Shown in pieces: positions 25,037-33,653 of a stretch of 64,000 bases of DNA (the first letter of the stretch is position 1; every line of letters begins with the position of its first letter). The notes under the pieces are model-generated. The model was not told where the DNA came from. It did not search any database and was given only the letters and a program-made list of their open reading frames with translations. Source of the DNA: Fibrobacter sp. (lineage in GTDB: Bacteria; Fibrobacterota; Fibrobacteria; Fibrobacterales; Fibrobacteraceae); assembly GCA_017526585.1 (NCBI GenBank), contig JAFXRC010000037.1, positions 85,353 to 149,352 of the forward strand, read 5' to 3'. The position numbers were made by a program, and so were the translations under genes.

Positions 25037-27550
25037 CTATTCAAAAATAGCCGTAAAGGTGTTGTCGCCATCGATTGACACAACATGCGGGTTGTCGGTA
25101 CTTCCATCGGACCACTTCGAGAACACGGCTCCAGCATTGGGAACAGCCGTCAGTTCCATCGTATTACCGGTAAAGAACTTACCCTTGTAATTGTTGCTCG
25201 GTAGTTTTGCACCGTCCATCAACACGCTACCATTGCCCTGCGATGCGATCGTGACGGAGGCGGTTCCGTTAAGATCGAATTCGCTCTGAATTTCGGACAG
25301 GAACTTCGTATCGCGGGATTCAGCCCAAGGAGGAAGCCTATCACCATACGGATCGAAACTATGGTTATAGGAGCCTCTTCTTTCCTTATAAGCTTCCACA
25401 CTCATATCACGTTCAACATCCGTCGCATTGAGCATTCCGGCAAGGAACTTCACCTGAGTTTCAACATTCTTTTTGTTCAGGAACGCATCAAGCATGACGG
25501 CAGCCTGGTTAATGAACAGACTCTTGAATTTGGGGTTTTCAATCAACTTCGTGTAAAGCACATGGAAGCAATGCGCCTTGTCACCGGTAAACGCCTTGGC
25601 GCTACTCGTGTAGCAAGTGCCGCTAGAACGTCCACCCTGCTTGACCCACTTGAACATATTTGTACTTTCCCCGAAACCATCCACACCCCATTCCCAGTCA
25701 AATCCGTGGTCAAGGTCGTAGATCATAAACTTCCAAAGAGGAGATTCCGGAGATTTCCAGAGACGCACATTGTTGTTTGGCCAGTCACCGTTATGGACAT
25801 ACATTTCGGCAAGCATATACCGAGCGAAATTTCCCATATCCATGAGCGTTGTCATATAGGCATACGCATCATTGTCCGTGCTAAAGTCGTGTGCAGCGGC
25901 ATATTCCAGCATGGCGATGTACTCGTCAGGAGAGCCATTGCTCGCTTCGATTTTTGCACCTAGGTGTTTGAGGAAGGTAACCGACGATGCATCATATCCG
26001 TAATTCGATTCTACAAAGTTCTTGTTGTAGCGTTCACGCATATCGTGAATACCGTAATAATTACCATTATAGAACACCACGACCTGACGGCTGCGCTGGT
26101 AATCAACGCCACTGCCTTCAAGAATGGCACCGCCCACAGCATCGGCAAAGTAATCGCTCACAAAACGGTTACCGTTGTTACGCAGGTTAAATCCCTTATA
26201 CTTGTCTTTGTCGCTCTTGCGGGTTTCAAACAACGGGTAATGCACCCAGGTTCCACCATATTCTTCGCGCATCACAACGGCGACAGATTTCTTGCGCTCC
26301 ATGCGGCTCCAGCCACCCATCAGAGAAATCCCGGCGGGAGAATCCCAGGTTTTCTTCTTAGAACCTTTTTCAAAGTATTCCACATGGGCAGGAAGTTCAC
26401 CAGAGTCATTCGGATAACAATCGTTAGGGGCATACATCTGGTCGCAATCCATATCAGGTTCGCCACCATTCGTCTTCTTGTAGTACTTTTCAAAGAAGAT
26501 AGGATCAACGCTTACAGCCACCACAGGCATATTCACCGATTCATCGATAAAGTAAGTATTGGTCACAATATCCTTGGTAATGAGGCCTTCCTTAAAGGCG
26601 GCGCAGCGAAGGACCGTCGTGTTTTCAATTGTCATGTCGGACTTGAATTCTTCGGAATTCTTAGTCGGTGCAGAACCATCCTTGGTGCAGCGCACAGACA
26701 TGCCATCTGGAAGACTCTTCGGAGCAGCAAGGACCACTTTTTGGTTATAGAAGCCACCCTGGGATTCACCAAAATCAAACTTAGGTGCAACGCCATCGTA
26801 GGCAGTCGACTTCGTATTGGGCTGTTCAGGTGTCGGCTTTTCAAAATACTTCCAAGCGCCACCATCGACAATACCCCAGCTCATACCCGTGGAAAGTTCA
26901 GGGTAGTTCACCGAATCACGCACACCATAATACGGGTCGATCAGATAAACCGAGCCACCGGATCTTTCCAGCTTCCAGTTCGTATGGGTTCTATTGTGTA
27001 ATTCACCGTTATCACCACCATCGACCGCGACAACGTTGCCCTTGTCGCAGAACACAGTGCGGAAGGACTTGGCAGCAATCAGCTCATCGCCAAAGACCCA
27101 CTTACGCGGCTTGGCAAGATTTTCGACAAGGGAATAGCCCTTGAGGTTCGCAGCCTCATCACCAGCGTTATAAAGTTCAATCCAGCCCGGATCTCCACCA
27201 TTCTCGTCAAGCCAATCCAGATTGACCGGAGAAATCTCAGTAATCACCACAGCGGAGTTGCCCACCCAATGAAGGGTCGTATCGGCAGGGACATACGTCG
27301 TGTCATACTTGTAGATAGTATCGCCCTTCTCGGTGATTGTTCTAACGGAATCAACATGCAGAGGAATCGTATCGTACTTTACCACCTGATTGCCATTTTC
27401 ATCAATCACGATGGTCGATTCAATTTTAACAGGCTGTTCTTCTCCCTCTTCACGCGAAGAAGTCGTCTTGTCATCGGAGCAGGCCACCATTCCTGCAAAA
27501 ATTAGTCCCAGGCTACCAATTATGGCGAAGCCGTTTATTCTATTGAGCAT
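25037..27550 (-). CDS. Surface lipoprotein: lamin-tail, CotH kinase-like and Gly/Trp-type C-terminal repeat
   Basis: 837 residues. Lipobox FAGMVAC with an acidic, Glu-rich spacer after the Cys. Then a lamin-tail-like domain (about 75-225: VVITEISPVNLDWLDE...GWIELYNAG), a chitobiase C-terminal-like strand domain (about 240-300, CTKDGSAPT), and a CotH domain (about 305-690) with MGGWSRMERKKS, KGFNLRNNGN, GIHDMRERYNK and the acidic IYDLDHGFDWEW. A C-terminal InlB B-type repeat ends FSKWSDGS...FTAIFE. CotH homologues in spores phosphorylate coat proteins; in polysaccharide degraders they occur on cellulosomal or surface proteins, where they may act in attachment. Start: ATG 27550 with AGGTGG ten bases upstream; the open frame to 27616 would destroy the signal. 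Confidence 0.85.
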   Translation of the reverse strand: MLNRINGFAIIGSLGLIFAGMVACSDDKTTSSREEGEEQPVKIESTIVIDENGNQVVKYDTIPLHVDSVRTITEKGDTIYKYDTTYVPADTTLHWVGNSAVVITEISPVNLDWLDENGGDPGWIELYNAGDEAANLKGYSLVENLAKPRKWVFGDELIAAKSFRTVFCDKGNVVAVDGGDNGELHNRTHTNWKLERSGGSVYLIDPYYGVRDSVNYPELSTGMSWGIVDGGAWKYFEKPTPEQPNTKSTAYDGVAPKFDFGESQGGFYNQKVVLAAPKSLPDGMSVRCTKDGSAPTKNSEEFKSDMTIENTTVLRCAAFKEGLITKDIVTNTYFIDESVNMPVVAVSVDPIFFEKYYKKTNGGEPDMDCDQMYAPNDCYPNDSGELPAHVEYFEKGSKKKTWDSPAGISLMGGWSRMERKKSVAVVMREEYGGTWVHYPLFETRKSDKDKYKGFNLRNNGNRFVSDYFADAVGGAILEGSGVDYQRSRQVVVFYNGNYYGIHDMRERYNKNFVESNYGYDASSVTFLKHLGAKIEASNGSPDEYIAMLEYAAAHDFSTDNDAYAYMTTLMDMGNFARYMLAEMYVHNGDWPNNNVRLWKSPESPLWKFMIYDLDHGFDWEWGVDGFGESTNMFKWVKQGGRSSGTCYTSSAKAFTGDKAHCFHVLYTKLIENPKFKSLFINQAAVMLDAFLNKKNVETQVKFLAGMLNATDVERDMSVEAYKERRGSYNHSFDPYGDRLPPWAESRDTKFLSEIQSEFDLNGTASVTIASQGNGSVLMDGAKLPSNNYKGKFFTGNTMELTAVPNAGAVFSKWSDGSTDNPHVVSIDGDNTFTAIFE

Positions 27551-27682
27551 GTGCACGCTGCCACCTATAAAAACGTTTTCCCGAGAAATCCCTATTCCTG
27601 GCGCCTTACTTAACACCCTAATAGTAAATTTAGAAGATTATTTAGAAAAAAGGGAAAAATATCGGTAATATTCTATTTACCC

Positions 27683-27711
27683 TTGACAAGCGTCACACAT
27701 TGTGCTATATT
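27683..27711 (+). promoter_or_regulatory. Promoter of tRNA-Phe
   Basis: Perfect TTGACA (27683-27688), 17-base spacer, TATATT (27706-27711) continuing to TATATTTGG. Transcription should begin near 27718, eight bases before the tRNA. Confidence 0.85.
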
Positions 27712-27725
27712 TGGTCCACCAAGTC

Positions 27726-27798
<73 letters not shown>

Positions 27799-27803
27799 CG
27801 AAG

Positions 27804-27830
27804 AAAAACCTCGATTCTATCGAGGTTTTT
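27804..27830 (+). terminator. Terminator of tRNA-Phe
   Basis: Perfect 11-base stem AAAAACCTCGA/TCGAGGTTTTT with five-base loop, ending in a T-rich run. It starts six bases after the tRNA. Confidence 0.9.
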
Positions 27831-27844
27831 TCTTTTTTACAAAA

Positions 27845-27863
27845 CCCCGCCCTTGGGGCGGGG
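27845..27863 (-). terminator. Terminator of the HD-GYP gene
   Basis: GC-only stem CCCCGCC/GGCGGGG with a five-base loop followed by TTTTG on the minus strand, 16 bases after the stop at 27879. Together with the tRNA-Phe terminator it insulates convergent transcripts. Confidence 0.75.
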
Positions 27864-27878
27864 AATCAGTTATAGAAA

Positions 27879-29027
27879 CTACTCAAAGCAGCGGGCGGCT
27901 TCTCTACGGTAGACCCCGTAGATTTCGTCCCAGTGTTCGATTAGGACATCTACCAGTTCCGGTTGGAACTGCGCTCCGCGTTGCTTAATGAATTCTTCCT
28001 TAACCTTTTCTTCGGGCCAAGGCTGCTTATAGCAGCGGGGGCTCGAAAGGGCGTCAAGAACATCGGCAACGGCACAAATGCGAGCAGCCAGCGGAATTTC
28101 TTCGCCAGCAATACCCCTCGGATAACCACGACCATCCCAGCGTTCATGATGCGAACGGGCAATTTCAGCCGCAAAGCGGAGCAGTTTGCGCTTCGAATTG
28201 CAAAGCATATTGTAGCCCTTCTCGGAATGCGACTTCATGATGGCGTATTCTTCGTCGGTGAATCGTCCCGGCTTGTTGAGAATAGCATCGGGAATGCCCA
28301 CCTTGCCCAGATCGTGCATAGGGGCTGCTAAACGAATGCGATCCACATCCTCTTCAGGAAGTCCCATCAACTTTGCAAGCGTGTAAGAAATTTCTGCAAC
28401 ACGCTGAATATGATCACCCGTCTCTTGGCTACGAGATTCAGAAGCATCACCCAAAATATGAATAATTTCGCGCTGGGTCGCTTCGAGTTCCGTGTTGAGC
28501 ATCGCAGATTCGACGGTCTTTGCCGAATAGACTGCAGTGAGACTCAGGCGTTCCAAGTCCTGAATTGAAAAGATTTCCTGTTCTCCCTTTTCGTTCACTC
28601 CCTGCTTATTAATCGCCTGGAACACCCCCATGACATGCCCCATTGAATTCATCAACGGAACCGTCATCACCGATGTCGTGCGGTAATGCGTCTTTTCATC
28701 AGATCTTCGATCGAACCTAGGGTCTTGGTATGCATCCTTAATGAGAAGCGGTTCCCCAGTCCTAACCGAATAACCGACAAAACCTGCATTTAGCGGAATA
28801 CGAAGTTCGCTCACGCCATGAGCAACCTTAGTCCACAACACGCCGTTATCCTCATCGACTAGCCACAAGGAACAGCGATCTGCAGAAACGATGGATCTCC
28901 CCAAATCGGCCATGAGAACCAAAAGGTTGTCCATCTTACGTTCTGCCGCAATTTTCGGCATGTAAGAGAACAACAGCTCCAAGATCCTTTGGGATTCCAC
29001 AACCTGTTTATCATCCAGTTCTGTCAT
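27879..29027 (-). CDS. GAF-HD-GYP cyclic-di-GMP phosphodiesterase
   Basis: Cytosolic hydrolase, expected to convert c-di-GMP to pGpG or GMP under control of a GAF sensor. 382 residues. The GAF domain spans about 30-175 (SADRCSLWLVDEDNG, LIKDAYQDPRF, TVPLMNSMGHVMGVFQAIN). The HD-GYP domain spans about 185-370: His-Asp at 238-239 (MHDLGKVGIPD), HHERWDGRGYP with GYP at 301-303, and ADVLDALSSPR. All metal-ligand signatures are visible. No output domain. A TTGAGA-17-TAAATT promoter ends nine bases before the ATG and there is no Shine-Dalgarno site. It would oppose the FHA-GGDEF cyclase at 2780. Confidence 0.93.
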   Translation of the reverse strand: MTELDDKQVVESQRILELLFSYMPKIAAERKMDNLLVLMADLGRSIVSADRCSLWLVDEDNGVLWTKVAHGVSELRIPLNAGFVGYSVRTGEPLLIKDAYQDPRFDRRSDEKTHYRTTSVMTVPLMNSMGHVMGVFQAINKQGVNEKGEQEIFSIQDLERLSLTAVYSAKTVESAMLNTELEATQREIIHILGDASESRSQETGDHIQRVAEISYTLAKLMGLPEEDVDRIRLAAPMHDLGKVGIPDAILNKPGRFTDEEYAIMKSHSEKGYNMLCNSKRKLLRFAAEIARSHHERWDGRGYPRGIAGEEIPLAARICAVADVLDALSSPRCYKQPWPEEKVKEEFIKQRGAQFQPELVDVLIEHWDEIYGVYRREAARCFE

Positions 29028-29036
29028 ACTGTGTAA

Positions 29037-29065
29037 AATTTAGATAAACTTTGAGTTGTTCTCAA
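29037..29065 (-). promoter_or_regulatory. Promoter of the HD-GYP gene
   Basis: On the minus strand TTGAGA (29065-29060), 17-base spacer, TAAATT (29042-29037), nine bases before the ATG. It lies back to back with the tRNA-Ser promoter; a palindrome GAGTTG-TTCT-CAACTC (29053-29068) covers its -35. Confidence 0.6.
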
Positions 29066-29068
29066 CTC
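29053..29068. promoter_or_regulatory. Operator-like palindrome between divergent promoters
   Basis: Perfect GAGTTG/CAACTC inverted repeat with a four-base spacer, between the -35 boxes of the HD-GYP gene and tRNA-Ser. Could be a repressor site or chance. Confidence 0.25.
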
Positions 29069-29071
29069 CAG

Positions 29072-29101
29072 TTGACAGAAACACCTTAATTTTTCTATCC
29101 T
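29072..29101 (+). promoter_or_regulatory. Promoter of tRNA-Ser
   Basis: TTGACA (29072-29077) with an 18-base spacer to TATCCT (29096-29101), read on as TATCCTTGG, close to the TAnnTTTG form. Confidence 0.65.
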
Positions 29102-29112
29102 TGGGAAGCCCT

Positions 29113-29193
29113 GGAGGAATAGGCTAATTGGTAAGTCAGCGGTCTTGAAAACCGCCGCCGTAAGGCTTGGGGGTTCGAGTCCCTCTTCCTCCG
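29113..29193 (+). tRNA. tRNA-Ser (TGA)
   Basis: 81-base cloverleaf. Acceptor GGAGGAA/TTCCTCC, anticodon stem GCGGT/ACCGC with anticodon TGA at 29146-29148 (reads UCA-type serine codons), a class II variable arm GCC-GTAA-GGC, and T stem GGGGG/CCCTC. Discriminator G, no encoded CCA. The long variable arm and anticodon exclude other isotypes. Confidence 0.95.
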
Positions 29194-29196
29194 CTA

Positions 29197-29226
29197 AAAA
29201 CGCTCCCTAAAAGGGGCGTTTTTTTA
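29197..29226 (+). terminator. Terminator of tRNA-Ser
   Basis: Stem AAAACGC-CCC/GGGGCGTTTT with a bulged T, five-base loop, then a T run, four bases after the tRNA. Confidence 0.8.
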
Positions 29227-29251
29227 GTTTTCAAACAGAGCCCTTGGCACC

Positions 29252-29989
29252 TCATAAATCCCAGTCCATCTGGCAATCAGCGGCATAGTCTGCAACTGCC
29301 GAAGCAGGTTCGTCGTAAAGCAGCGAGCACACCTTGAGGACAGGACCATTTACTCCGGGAAAGCCTCTCCCGATCGCATTCTCTAAAGCAGCGAGGCATG
29401 CCCCCGTCGTCGCACCAGTCGTAAACACATCGTCTACAACGATAACCGTTCCCCGCACAGGCACCTCTTTCGGCAAGGCACACTCAAAGGCGTCCGCTAC
29501 ATTGCGTTCACGAGCCTCTTTCGACAACTTTGTCTGCGAAACGACAAAGGTTTTGCGACGCAACCATTTGCATACCCGCCCACCGACACACACCGCAAGT
29601 GCCGCCGCAATTTTTTCTGCTTGGTTGTAGCCGCGCTCCCTGAACCTAGCACGATGCAACGGAACCGGAACAAAGTAAAGTGGTTTTGGCAACAAGGAAA
29701 GTTCCGACCCCACCGCACCGTTTTTTCGCGCCGATGAATGCTGAACCAGGTAAGTCGCCATTCCCGGCACACTCTTATACTTTAAGGCATGAACTAGCCG
29801 CCTCGTAATAGGTCGCATCGGATACAGGCTGTACACATCAGGGCCCGGAAAGAGACTCACCTTCGATGCGCGTTCCAATTCGGAAACACAATCGGGACAC
29901 AGCCACGGATCCAAACTCTCTGACGCTCTACCACAGCCGAGGCATTCTGCCCCGAACACAAAATTTTCCACACTGCGTATAAAATCCAT
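29252..29989 (-). CDS. comF: ComF family phosphoribosyltransferase-fold protein
   Basis: 245 residues. N-terminal zinc-ribbon-like cysteines (CLGCG, CPDC) followed by a type I phosphoribosyltransferase domain with the PRPP-binding loop VIVVDDVFTTGATTG and RERGYNQA. ComF homologues help internalise DNA in natural transformation in Gram-positive and some Gram-negative bacteria, but many species carry comF without known competence. I chose the ATG at 29989 because TTGGAG lies six bases before it and the zinc ribbon starts right after; the open frame to 30091 overlaps rodA. It follows rodA in the same direction and may be the last gene of the mre operon. Confidence 0.85.
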   Translation of the reverse strand: MDFIRSVENFVFGAECLGCGRASESLDPWLCPDCVSELERASKVSLFPGPDVYSLYPMRPITRRLVHALKYKSVPGMATYLVQHSSARKNGAVGSELSLLPKPLYFVPVPLHRARFRERGYNQAEKIAAALAVCVGGRVCKWLRRKTFVVSQTKLSKEARERNVADAFECALPKEVPVRGTVIVVDDVFTTGATTGACLAALENAIGRGFPGVNGPVLKVCSLLYDEPASAVADYAADCQMDWDL

Positions 29990-30060
29990 AGAAGACTCCA
30001 AGGGACAATGATGCGTCCCTCTTCTATATACGCGCGAAACAGGAAAAATGAGAAAAGAAA

Positions 30061-31314
30061 CTATCTTCTTCTCGCCTGATACCTTAGGCAAAGCAAGAAG
30101 CCGACCAGCACCATACAGGTAAGCGCAAACGATCCACCGTAAGACAAGAACGGAAGCGGAAGTCCCGTCACAGGCATAAGCCCCACGGTCATCGCGATAT
30201 TCACTAGGATATGGAACAGGAAAATCGTGGACGCCCCCATCACCATCAACGTCGCAAACGGATCAGAAGACTGCTTGCAAATAGAAGTCGCACGCCAAAG
30301 GAAAAGGGCATAAAGAACTAGCACTACGGCGCACCCCGCAAAGCCAAACTGTTCCCCAAGCACACTAAAGATAAAGTCCGTATGTTCTTCGGGCAAAAAG
30401 GCAAGATTGGTCTGCGTTCCGTTTCCAAAGCCCTTTCCGGTGAGGCCACCCGAACCGATTGCCGTGAGTGACTGAAGCACCTGGTATCCATCTCCCAGAG
30501 GGTCACTCATCGGATCCAGGAACGTATTCACGCGTTTCTGCTGATGCGGCTCCAACATATTCCACGCCATGGAACTGGCATAACCGGCGAATATGTTTGC
30601 AAGCAAAATAATTCCAGTAAGAATTTTCGGAAGCTTTCTCCTGAACAAGGCAAAGACGACTGCACAAATCAATACGCCCCACAAAATTTCAAAGCCTATC
30701 GCCTGCGAATGGGAAAAAAGCACCGAGAGAACGGGACTTACAATCAGGAACATATCCGTAAGCGTGAGCCCCGCAAAAAAGAATCCGACCATGGTCACCG
30801 CAATAAACACAAGTGCCGTACTCAAGTCCGGCTGTTTAAGGACCAAGGCAAACGGGACGATGAACAGGAAGAACGGCACTACGAAGGTCTTCGTCTTGTA
30901 CAAGCTTACCGGATGTTTCGAAAGCCAGTATGAAATAATCAGAAGGTAGGCAATTTTTGCAAATTCGGAAGGTTGCAACTTGAAAATGCCAAGGTCAATC
31001 CAACGACCGGCACCCTTCACCACATCGCCGGCAAAGAACAGCACCACACACAGCAGGACAAGAGCCAATATGTACAAAGGGACAGCCACGCGTTTCAGCC
31101 AATCGATACGAACAAAGATAAGGGCCGCGGCAACGACACTTCCAAAAAGGAAGTACACAATCTGCTTGAACCAGAACATTTCCACAACGGAAATGTCCTC
31201 GGCAATCGTCGCTGAAAACACCAATGCAACGCCACAGCTCATCAAAGCGAGCGTAAGCAGAATGAACAGCCAGTCAAATTTCAGGGACTGGTCAAGGAGT
31301 TGTCTGGGCTTCAC
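30061..31314 (-). CDS. rodA: Rod-shape SEDS peptidoglycan polymerase RodA
   Basis: Inner-membrane SEDS glycosyltransferase that polymerises glycan strands for elongation together with PBP2. 417 residues with about ten membrane segments. Family signatures: FDWLFILLTLALMSCGVALVFS, the periplasmic WIDLGIFKLQPSEFAK (the SEDS W-x-G-F-x-QPSE motif), the loop GFGNGTQTNLAFLPEEHTDF, and GLPLPFLSYGGS near the C-terminus. GTG 31314 is the start: AGGAGG lies just upstream, and it overlaps the mrdA stop by 23 bases, indicating coupling. It belongs to RodA rather than FtsW by its neighbours. Confidence 0.95.
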   Translation of the reverse strand: MKPRQLLDQSLKFDWLFILLTLALMSCGVALVFSATIAEDISVVEMFWFKQIVYFLFGSVVAAALIFVRIDWLKRVAVPLYILALVLLCVVLFFAGDVVKGAGRWIDLGIFKLQPSEFAKIAYLLIISYWLSKHPVSLYKTKTFVVPFFLFIVPFALVLKQPDLSTALVFIAVTMVGFFFAGLTLTDMFLIVSPVLSVLFSHSQAIGFEILWGVLICAVVFALFRRKLPKILTGIILLANIFAGYASSMAWNMLEPHQQKRVNTFLDPMSDPLGDGYQVLQSLTAIGSGGLTGKGFGNGTQTNLAFLPEEHTDFIFSVLGEQFGFAGCAVVLVLYALFLWRATSICKQSSDPFATLMVMGASTIFLFHILVNIAMTVGLMPVTGLPLPFLSYGGSFALTCMVLVGFLLCLRYQARRR

Positions 31315-33169
31315 CTTTTTCCTCCTCTTCCTTCGCCTTGTTCTCGAAATAAGCACTCATCACTTTCTTTGCAATCGGTCCCGACACGGCACCGCCGCCA
31401 CCCGCCGCTTCCATAATCACAGCAACGGCAATTTCAGGATCATAAAGCGGAGCGACCGCCGCATACCACGCATGCGTCTTTTCGCCCTTCTTCCATTCAC
31501 CGGAACCAGTCTTTGCACCCACACGGATTCCCGGAATGGCTCCACGCTTACCGGTACCGCCCGGATGGTTCACCACAGAATCCATGGCGGCAAGCAGAAC
31601 ACGATGCGTATACTCCTTCATGTTTCCGGGGCGTACAATTTCCGGTTCGTAGCGACGGACCACATTGCCATCGACATCGCGCAGTTCCTTCATGAAGTGC
31701 GGTCTATAAACTCCCTTTCCCGTTGCAAGGGAACCAATCAGGGTCGCCTGCTGCAAAGGAGTCACAATCTGACCCTGTCCAATCGACAAGTTCAGAATGA
31801 GTCCACGGGCCCAGCGCCAACCCAGTCGCTTATTGCGTTCGTTGAAAGAAGCCGAATCAGGGAGCCAACCCGCCTTTTCACCGGGAATGTCTATGCCGAG
31901 GGGCTTTTCCCCCAGACCAAAGCGACGACCGAATTCATTGATTCGCGCCATGTCAATATCAAGTCCTGCCTGATAAAAGAAGACGTCACAACTCAAGCGG
32001 ATTGCATTCACCACATTCAAACCGCCGTGCGTTCCCCAGCACTTCTGATAACGAGCTCCGTACTGGTAACCGCCCGTACAGGGCTTCGGGTAAAACTTGT
32101 TTTCTGTGAGAATTCCATTTTCAAGCCCGGCACCCGCCGTCACTAGCTTAAACACCGACGCAGGCGGATACGTTCCCGAAATGGCGCGGTTGGTAAGCGG
32201 CCTCATGGAATCAAGTGCCACATGCGCCCAACCCTTGTTACGTTCGCGTTTTTTCAGCGAGAAAATATTCGGGTCCAGCCTCGGCGAAGACACCATCGCG
32301 AGAATTTCTCCGTTGCGCGGGTCAATCGCCACCAGGGCGCCCTTCGCCGAATCAGGTATCGCCTCTTCGGCAACCTTCTGCAAACGCAAATCGATCGTCG
32401 ATACCAAGCGAAGCCCAGGAACAGGCGGAGTGCCATCGATGCCTTCAACAGAACCCACCTCACGACCCGACGCATTCACTTCGACAAGCTTCATTCCGTT
32501 CTTGCCACGGAACTCCTTATCGTAGAACTGTTCCAGTCCCTTTTGACCGATGCGGTCTCCCTGCGAGTAGCCTTCGTACTCAGGCAATTTCAGCTGCTCT
32601 TCCGAGATTTCACTTGTATATCCAAGTGCATGCGAGGCAAGCGTTCCGTACGGATAATCTCGCCTCGATTCAATCACCGTCATTACACCGGGCAAATCTT
32701 CGGAACGTTCTTCGATAATCGCCACCTGTTCCGGCGAGGCATCTTCCAACAAGCGGATAGGACGGTTCTTTATCCAGCGGGAACGCTGAAACGCTGTATC
32801 CAGCGAAAGAGAGTCAAAAAGACGCACTCCCGACGCATCTCGAATTCCAAGCAGCTTGTCAAACAGGGAATCGCGAGCAGGCTTCTTGCGGGGCATATTC
32901 ATCGACAAGAGCGCAATCTGATAAGAGGGACGGTTACGCACCAGAACTTCACCGTTGCGGTCATAAATGTAGCCGCGTTCCGCAACCAGCACAACCTTAC
33001 GGATGCGGTTGTTTTCAGATCGTTGAAGGTTTTCGTCGTAATGGGTGTACTGGAGTGAAAACAATCGAGTCAGCAGAATGGCGAACAGAATTACGACGCC
33101 CGCCATGTAGATGAGCACGTTCCAGTTCCTGTTCTGCAGGACATCGTTTTCGGACAAGCCCTTAAGCAT
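31292..33169 (-). CDS. mrdA: Penicillin-binding protein 2 (rod-shape transpeptidase)
   Basis: Inner-membrane transpeptidase that crosslinks peptidoglycan during elongation, working with RodA. 625 residues. Membrane anchor at about 16-38, a PBP dimerisation domain, then the transpeptidase domain: active-site SVFK at 338-341, SCD at 393-395 and KTG at 553-555. The C-terminus is acidic (KAKEEEEKGEAQTTP). Start: the frame is open to 33190 through TTG, but ATG 33169 is the natural start and overlaps the mreD stop by eight bases. Length is normal for the family. Confidence 0.95.
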   Translation of the reverse strand: MLKGLSENDVLQNRNWNVLIYMAGVVILFAILLTRLFSLQYTHYDENLQRSENNRIRKVVLVAERGYIYDRNGEVLVRNRPSYQIALLSMNMPRKKPARDSLFDKLLGIRDASGVRLFDSLSLDTAFQRSRWIKNRPIRLLEDASPEQVAIIEERSEDLPGVMTVIESRRDYPYGTLASHALGYTSEISEEQLKLPEYEGYSQGDRIGQKGLEQFYDKEFRGKNGMKLVEVNASGREVGSVEGIDGTPPVPGLRLVSTIDLRLQKVAEEAIPDSAKGALVAIDPRNGEILAMVSSPRLDPNIFSLKKRERNKGWAHVALDSMRPLTNRAISGTYPPASVFKLVTAGAGLENGILTENKFYPKPCTGGYQYGARYQKCWGTHGGLNVVNAIRLSCDVFFYQAGLDIDMARINEFGRRFGLGEKPLGIDIPGEKAGWLPDSASFNERNKRLGWRWARGLILNLSIGQGQIVTPLQQATLIGSLATGKGVYRPHFMKELRDVDGNVVRRYEPEIVRPGNMKEYTHRVLLAAMDSVVNHPGGTGKRGAIPGIRVGAKTGSGEWKKGEKTHAWYAAVAPLYDPEIAVAVIMEAAGGGGAVSGPIAKKVMSAYFENKAKEEEEKGEAQTTP

Positions 33170-33653
33170 GAGATTTCTTTTTCTTGCCAATATCTAGGTA
33201 GAAGAAAATTCCACCGATTAGCAGCGTATAAAGACATTCAGGCAAAGTTTTTGTCAGGAACAGATTCGTAATGACATCCTTGGAAAGCCCCGTCACGGCA
33301 TAGTAGATCATGTCGCAAACGAAAAAGCCAAGACCAAGAACGCCCACCTTTGCGGGCAAGTTCAAAGTCAAGAAACGCTCTTCCAGCTGTCCCACCGCAA
33401 AGCCGAGCACCATCATCGAAATAGAGTTCGCACCGAGCCATTCCACCGGGGCGTAAACATCCTGCGTAAAGCCAGCAAAGAATCCCCAGAAGCAACCTGC
33501 AGCAGGGCCCATCTTTATAGCCACCGCCACAATGAAAATGATGACGAAATCGGGCGCGATATCAAAAAAGCTCATCCAATTCGCAACCGTCAGCTGCAAT
33601 GAAAATACAATCACAAACAGGATAAGGACCTTGAGCCATTTCAAATTACTCAT
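33162..33653 (-). CDS. mreD: Rod-shape-determining protein MreD
   Basis: Inner-membrane component of the elongasome that works with MreC and RodA/PBP2. 163 residues with five hydrophobic segments, usual for the family. Sequence conservation is weak, but position between mreC and mrdA, the size and the topology make the call secure. The gene overlaps both neighbours by eight bases. A lysine-rich C-terminus (DIGKKKKSHA) is cytoplasmic-like. Confidence 0.92.
   Translation of the reverse strand: MSNLKWLKVLILFVIVFSLQLTVANWMSFFDIAPDFVIIFIVAVAIKMGPAAGCFWGFFAGFTQDVYAPVEWLGANSISMMVLGFAVGQLEERFLTLNLPAKVGVLGLGFFVCDMIYYAVTGLSKDVITNLFLTKTLPECLYTLLIGGIFFYLDIGKKKKSHA

Noticed and set aside
29113..29193. 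Selenocysteine tRNA as alternative for the second tRNA
   Set aside because: The anticodon is TGA, not TCA, and the acceptor is seven pairs, so serine is the right isotype.
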